NCBI GenBank assembly: GCA_002408385.1
Contig: DHSB01000002.1
Span: 7,403-15,969, forward strand
Source: Myxococcales bacterium UBA5297
GTDB taxonomy: Bacteria; Myxococcota; Myxococcia; Myxococcales; UBA5297
DNA length: 8,567 nt
Reading direction: 5' to 3'
A program made the translations under genes and the position numbers. Positions 6,354 through 8,567 of this stretch are shown here, piece by piece. The notes beneath the pieces are model-generated. The model worked only from the letters and a program-made list of their open reading frames with translations. It searched no databases and was not told the origin of the DNA. Position 1 is the stretch's first letter. Each line of letters starts with the position of its first letter.

Positions 6354-7304
6354 ATGGACTTCATCTTCATGTTGACCCGCGACGACCGCACCGTCGGGGA
6401 CTGTCTCGCGGTGCTCGACGAGATAGCGCCGCTCGGGCTGCGCCACCTCGGCTTCAAGGACGTCGGGGTGGACCTGGCGACCATGCGGGCTCTCGTCAAG
6501 CGCATCCGCGCGCTCGGCGCCACCTGCTGTCTCGAGGTGGTGAGCGTCGAGCCGGAGGCGTGCCTCTCCTCCGCGCGACTTGCGGTCGAGCTCGGCGTCG
6601 ACCGCCTGTTCGGCGGCACCGACGTCCGGGGAACGCTCGAGGTGCTCGCGGGGACGCCGATCGCCTACTACCCGTTCCCCGGTCGTCCCGAGGGGCATCC
6701 GACGCGGCTCGGCGGCAGCCCGTCGTTGGTCGCCGAGCAGTGCCGCGAGGCCATGGACCTCGGCTGCGCCGGCGTCGACCTGCTGGCCTATCGGGCGACC
6801 GAGGCCGAGCCGCTCGACCTGGTACGAGCCGCAAGGAGCGCGCTCGGTGACGGTCGGCTCATCGTCGCTGGCAGCATCGATGGCCCGGCGAAGATCGAGT
6901 CGCTCGCCGCGGCCGGCGTCGACGCCTTCACCGTGGGCAGCTCGGTGTTCGAGGGGAGCTGGGCACGTGGCGAGCCGGGTCCGGTCAACCAGCTTCGCGC
7001 CGTGCTCGCCTCCTGCTCAGATTCGGCCTGTATCCGAGAAAGCGACCGAGGGCTCGAGCCCGACCCCACCAGCCTGCGGCAGCTCGCGCAGATGCGGATG
7101 CCCTTTGGCAAGTACCAGGGCCGGCTGCTGGTCGACCTGCCCGAGCCGTACGTCGTGTGGTTCCACCGCAACGGCTTTCCCCAGGGTCGGCTCGGCCAGC
7201 TCCTTCGCGAGCTCTACGAGATCAAGGTCAACGGACTCGAGAGCCTGCTCGAGCCGCTGAAGCTCCCCGGCGAAGCCAAGCCGCTGCGGCGGACGGGCGG
7301 GTGA
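6354..7304 (+). CDS. Fusion protein: phosphate-binding-type TIM barrel plus C-terminal DUF3820/ExoX-C-like domain
   Basis: This 316-aa cytoplasmic protein has two parts. Residues 1 to about 215 look like a (beta/alpha)8 barrel: strands at DFIFML (2-7), HLGFKDVG (31-38), CLEVVSV (59-65), RLFGGTDV (84-91), IAYYPFPGRP (103-112), GVDLLAYRA (140-148), LIVAGSID (169-176) and AFTVGSSVFEG (191-201). The last two match the GSI and VGSS phosphate-binding loops of HisA/HisF, TrpF and NanE-like enzymes, so a phosphorylated ligand is plausible; K35 and E61 or E149 are candidate acid-base residues. No precise reaction can be assigned. After a linker (216-246), residues 249-302 match DUF3820 (also called putative quorum-sensing-regulated virulence factor, related to the exodeoxyribonuclease X C-terminal module): MPFGKYQG, LPEPYVVWFHRNGFPQG, LGQLLRELYEIKVNGLE. 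The two parts are in one frame without an internal ribosome-binding site, so this is a true fusion. Its stop overlaps the PHP gene start. Confidence 0.75.
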   Translation: MDFIFMLTRDDRTVGDCLAVLDEIAPLGLRHLGFKDVGVDLATMRALVKRIRALGATCCLEVVSVEPEACLSSARLAVELGVDRLFGGTDVRGTLEVLAGTPIAYYPFPGRPEGHPTRLGGSPSLVAEQCREAMDLGCAGVDLLAYRATEAEPLDLVRAARSALGDGRLIVAGSIDGPAKIESLAAAGVDAFTVGSSVFEGSWARGEPGPVNQLRAVLASCSDSACIRESDRGLEPDPTSLRQLAQMRMPFGKYQGRLLVDLPEPYVVWFHRNGFPQGRLGQLLRELYEIKVNGLESLLEPLKLPGEAKPLRRTGG

Positions 7305-8416
7305 AGAAGCGACGCATCCGGCCGCTTCGGGTCGCGCTCCTCACGGTCCTCGGCACCGGGCTGGTGTTCGCGGGCCTTGCGCTCGTGATGCCCGGGGTCG
7401 CTTGGATAGAGGTGGCGGTCGAGGAGGGCGCGGCCTCCCAGGCGGCGCCCGAGCCCGGGCCGGTGCGCTGGCTCAAGGGGCAGACCCACGCGCATTCGTG
7501 GTTTTCGGGCGACAGCCAGACCTCGCCGCAAGAGGTGCTGCGCTGGTACTCGGAGCACGGCTTCGACTTCGTCGTCTTCACCGATCACAACGTGGTCACC
7601 GTGGCGCGGTCCGCCCGCGGAGTACTCGCGCTGCCCGGGGTGGAGCTCACCTTGGGACCCGAGCGATGCGACCCGGAGCCGCTACCGGGGATGTACTGCG
7701 AGCTGCACCTGAACGCGCTCTTCGTCGACCCCGCACGCAAGCCGCCGTTGCTCCAGGCCCTCACGAAGACCAAGCGCCTCGAGATCTACTCGGCCGAGGT
7801 CGAGGCAGCGCTCGCGTTGGACGGGTTGCCGGTCATCAACCACCCGAACTACCAGTTCGCCGCCGCCGCCGATCTGATTCACGCTCTGGCGGGGCGCGGC
7901 GCGAGGTTCGTCGAGATCGCCAACGAGGCCTCGGACAGTAACAACGAGGGCGACGCCGACCATCCTTCGGTCGAGGCGATGTGGGACTCGGCGCTCTCGC
8001 GCGGGGCGCGGCTCTGGGGCCTCGCGAGCGACGACGCCCACGACTACTACGAAATGGAGAGCGCGGCCGCGCAGGGCATCGATCCCAGAGTCGGCAACCG
8101 GGGCTTCGTCATGGTCCGCGCGAGCAAGGAGGCCGGCGCCATCCGCGCGGCGATGCAGCGTGGCGCTTTCTACGCTTCGACCGGCCTGCTGCTCGACCGC
8201 GTGGCTGTCGAAGCTGGCCGCTACGTCATCGAGACGCCGGACGAGACGACGACGAGCTTCGTGACCGACCACGGCGCCGTCCTCTTGGAGTCGACAGGCA
8301 AGAGCGCCTCGCTCGACCTCGCGCAGGTGACCGGCACCTACGTGCGCGCGAGGGTCCGCGACGCAGAGGGGCGCGCCGCGTGGACGCAGCCGGTGTTCCT
8401 CGACGGTCGGCGGTAG
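7301..8416 (+). CDS. Membrane-anchored PHP-domain metallohydrolase (CehA/McbA-like)
   Basis: I start this 371-aa protein at the GTG at 7301, which overlaps the upstream stop by GTGA; the ribosome-binding site is weak, as in reinitiation. Residues 2-10 are basic (KKRRIRPLR) and 11-31 form one hydrophobic segment, so the protein is either anchored in the inner membrane with its catalytic part in the periplasm or exported by an uncleaved signal. The PHP domain begins at residue 59 (KGQTHAHSWFSGD). Candidate metal ligands are all present: H63 and H65 in HxH, D95 and H96 in FTDHN, E115 in GVELT, H136 in CELHLN, H181 in NHPN, D245 and H247 in SDDAH. A small beta domain follows from about 300, ending in the AWTQPVF sequence typical of such proteins. 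PHP enzymes hydrolyse phosphoesters or related bonds using two or three metals; the substrate here is unknown. A longer start at 7157 would overlap the upstream gene by 148 bases and hide the membrane segment. Confidence 0.85.
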   Translation: MKKRRIRPLRVALLTVLGTGLVFAGLALVMPGVAWIEVAVEEGAASQAAPEPGPVRWLKGQTHAHSWFSGDSQTSPQEVLRWYSEHGFDFVVFTDHNVVTVARSARGVLALPGVELTLGPERCDPEPLPGMYCELHLNALFVDPARKPPLLQALTKTKRLEIYSAEVEAALALDGLPVINHPNYQFAAAADLIHALAGRGARFVEIANEASDSNNEGDADHPSVEAMWDSALSRGARLWGLASDDAHDYYEMESAAAQGIDPRVGNRGFVMVRASKEAGAIRAAMQRGAFYASTGLLLDRVAVEAGRYVIETPDETTTSFVTDHGAVLLESTGKSASLDLAQVTGTYVRARVRDAEGRAAWTQPVFLDGRR

Positions 8417-8441
8417 CGGGCATGGCAGGCGCTTGAGAGGT

Positions 8442-8466
8442 GTCGGGAAATCTCCTTGATCCCGAC
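8442..8466 (+). terminator. Possible hairpin terminator after the PHP gene
   Basis: GTCGGGA (8442-8448) pairs exactly with TCCCGAC (8460-8466) around an 11-base loop, 25 bases after the PHP stop. There is no T-tract, so intrinsic termination would be weak, but the position suits the end of the two-gene unit. Confidence 0.4.
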
Positions 8467-8533
8467 CCGCCCCTCCGGTCCCCTCGAGCGGGGTTGAGCA
8501 ACTGTCTCGGAGACCAAGAGCCCGAGCCGGCCC

Positions 8534-8567
8534 CCGGTCACCCCGAGCGTAGAGGCGACCGGCGGGA
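8534..8567. repeat. Hairpin with repeat-like sequence, cut by the window edge
   Basis: CCGGTC (8534-8539) pairs with GACCGG (8557-8562) around a 17-base loop. The segment starting GGTCACCCCGAGCG shares GGTCACCC with the left arm of the inverted repeat at 3072 and has the same CACCC-GAGCG character. It may be a second copy of one dispersed intergenic palindrome; the window ends before this can be confirmed. Confidence 0.35.

Noticed and set aside
6149..6850. Plus-strand frame of 233 codons running into the barrel gene
   Set aside because: Out of frame with the barrel; arginine-rich product without motifs.

Overview
The window is very GC-rich and densely coded, with strong G/C preference at third codon positions. 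It looks like a chromosomal segment of a Gram-negative bacterium, most plausibly a myxobacterium-like organism (Myxococcota or another former deltaproteobacterium). That placement is inferred from three things: base composition, a RecBCD-type operon, and a large lipoprotein combining cysteine-rich repeats with putative Ig-like repeats, an architecture common in that group. No rRNA, tRNA, CRISPR array, transposase or integrase was seen.

Layout. (1) Positions 1-2939, plus strand: the 3' end of recB (nuclease domain) overlaps recD by ATGA, the distal part of a recBCD operon for double-strand break repair and linear DNA degradation; recC is not in the window. (2) Positions 2940-3210: a convergent spacer rich in hairpins, including a bulged inverted repeat at 3072-3119 whose arms resemble a sequence at the right edge (8534-8567). 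(3) Positions 3211-6050, minus strand: three envelope-type genes read leftward. They are a 174-aa exported protein (GTG start), a 64-aa two-helix membrane protein (GTG start) and a 536-aa lipoprotein. They are separated by 118 and 391 bases, so a single operon is uncertain. (4) Positions 6051-6353: a divergent spacer containing a short perfect dyad. (5) Positions 6354-8416, plus strand: a tight two-gene unit. The first gene fuses a phosphate-binding-type TIM barrel to a C-terminal DUF3820/ExoX-C-like module. The second, joined by a GTGA overlap, encodes a membrane-anchored PHP-domain metallohydrolase with a full set of candidate metal ligands. (6) Positions 8417-8567: spacer with hairpins.

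The recBD part is ordinary housekeeping DNA. The most interesting elements are the barrel-DUF3820 fusion coupled to the PHP enzyme, and the lipoprotein whose four cysteine repeats follow an almost invariant spacing rule. No complete new defence or mobile system can be demonstrated from the sequence alone. Several start sites were set by ribosome-binding sites and signal peptides rather than by the longest open frame.
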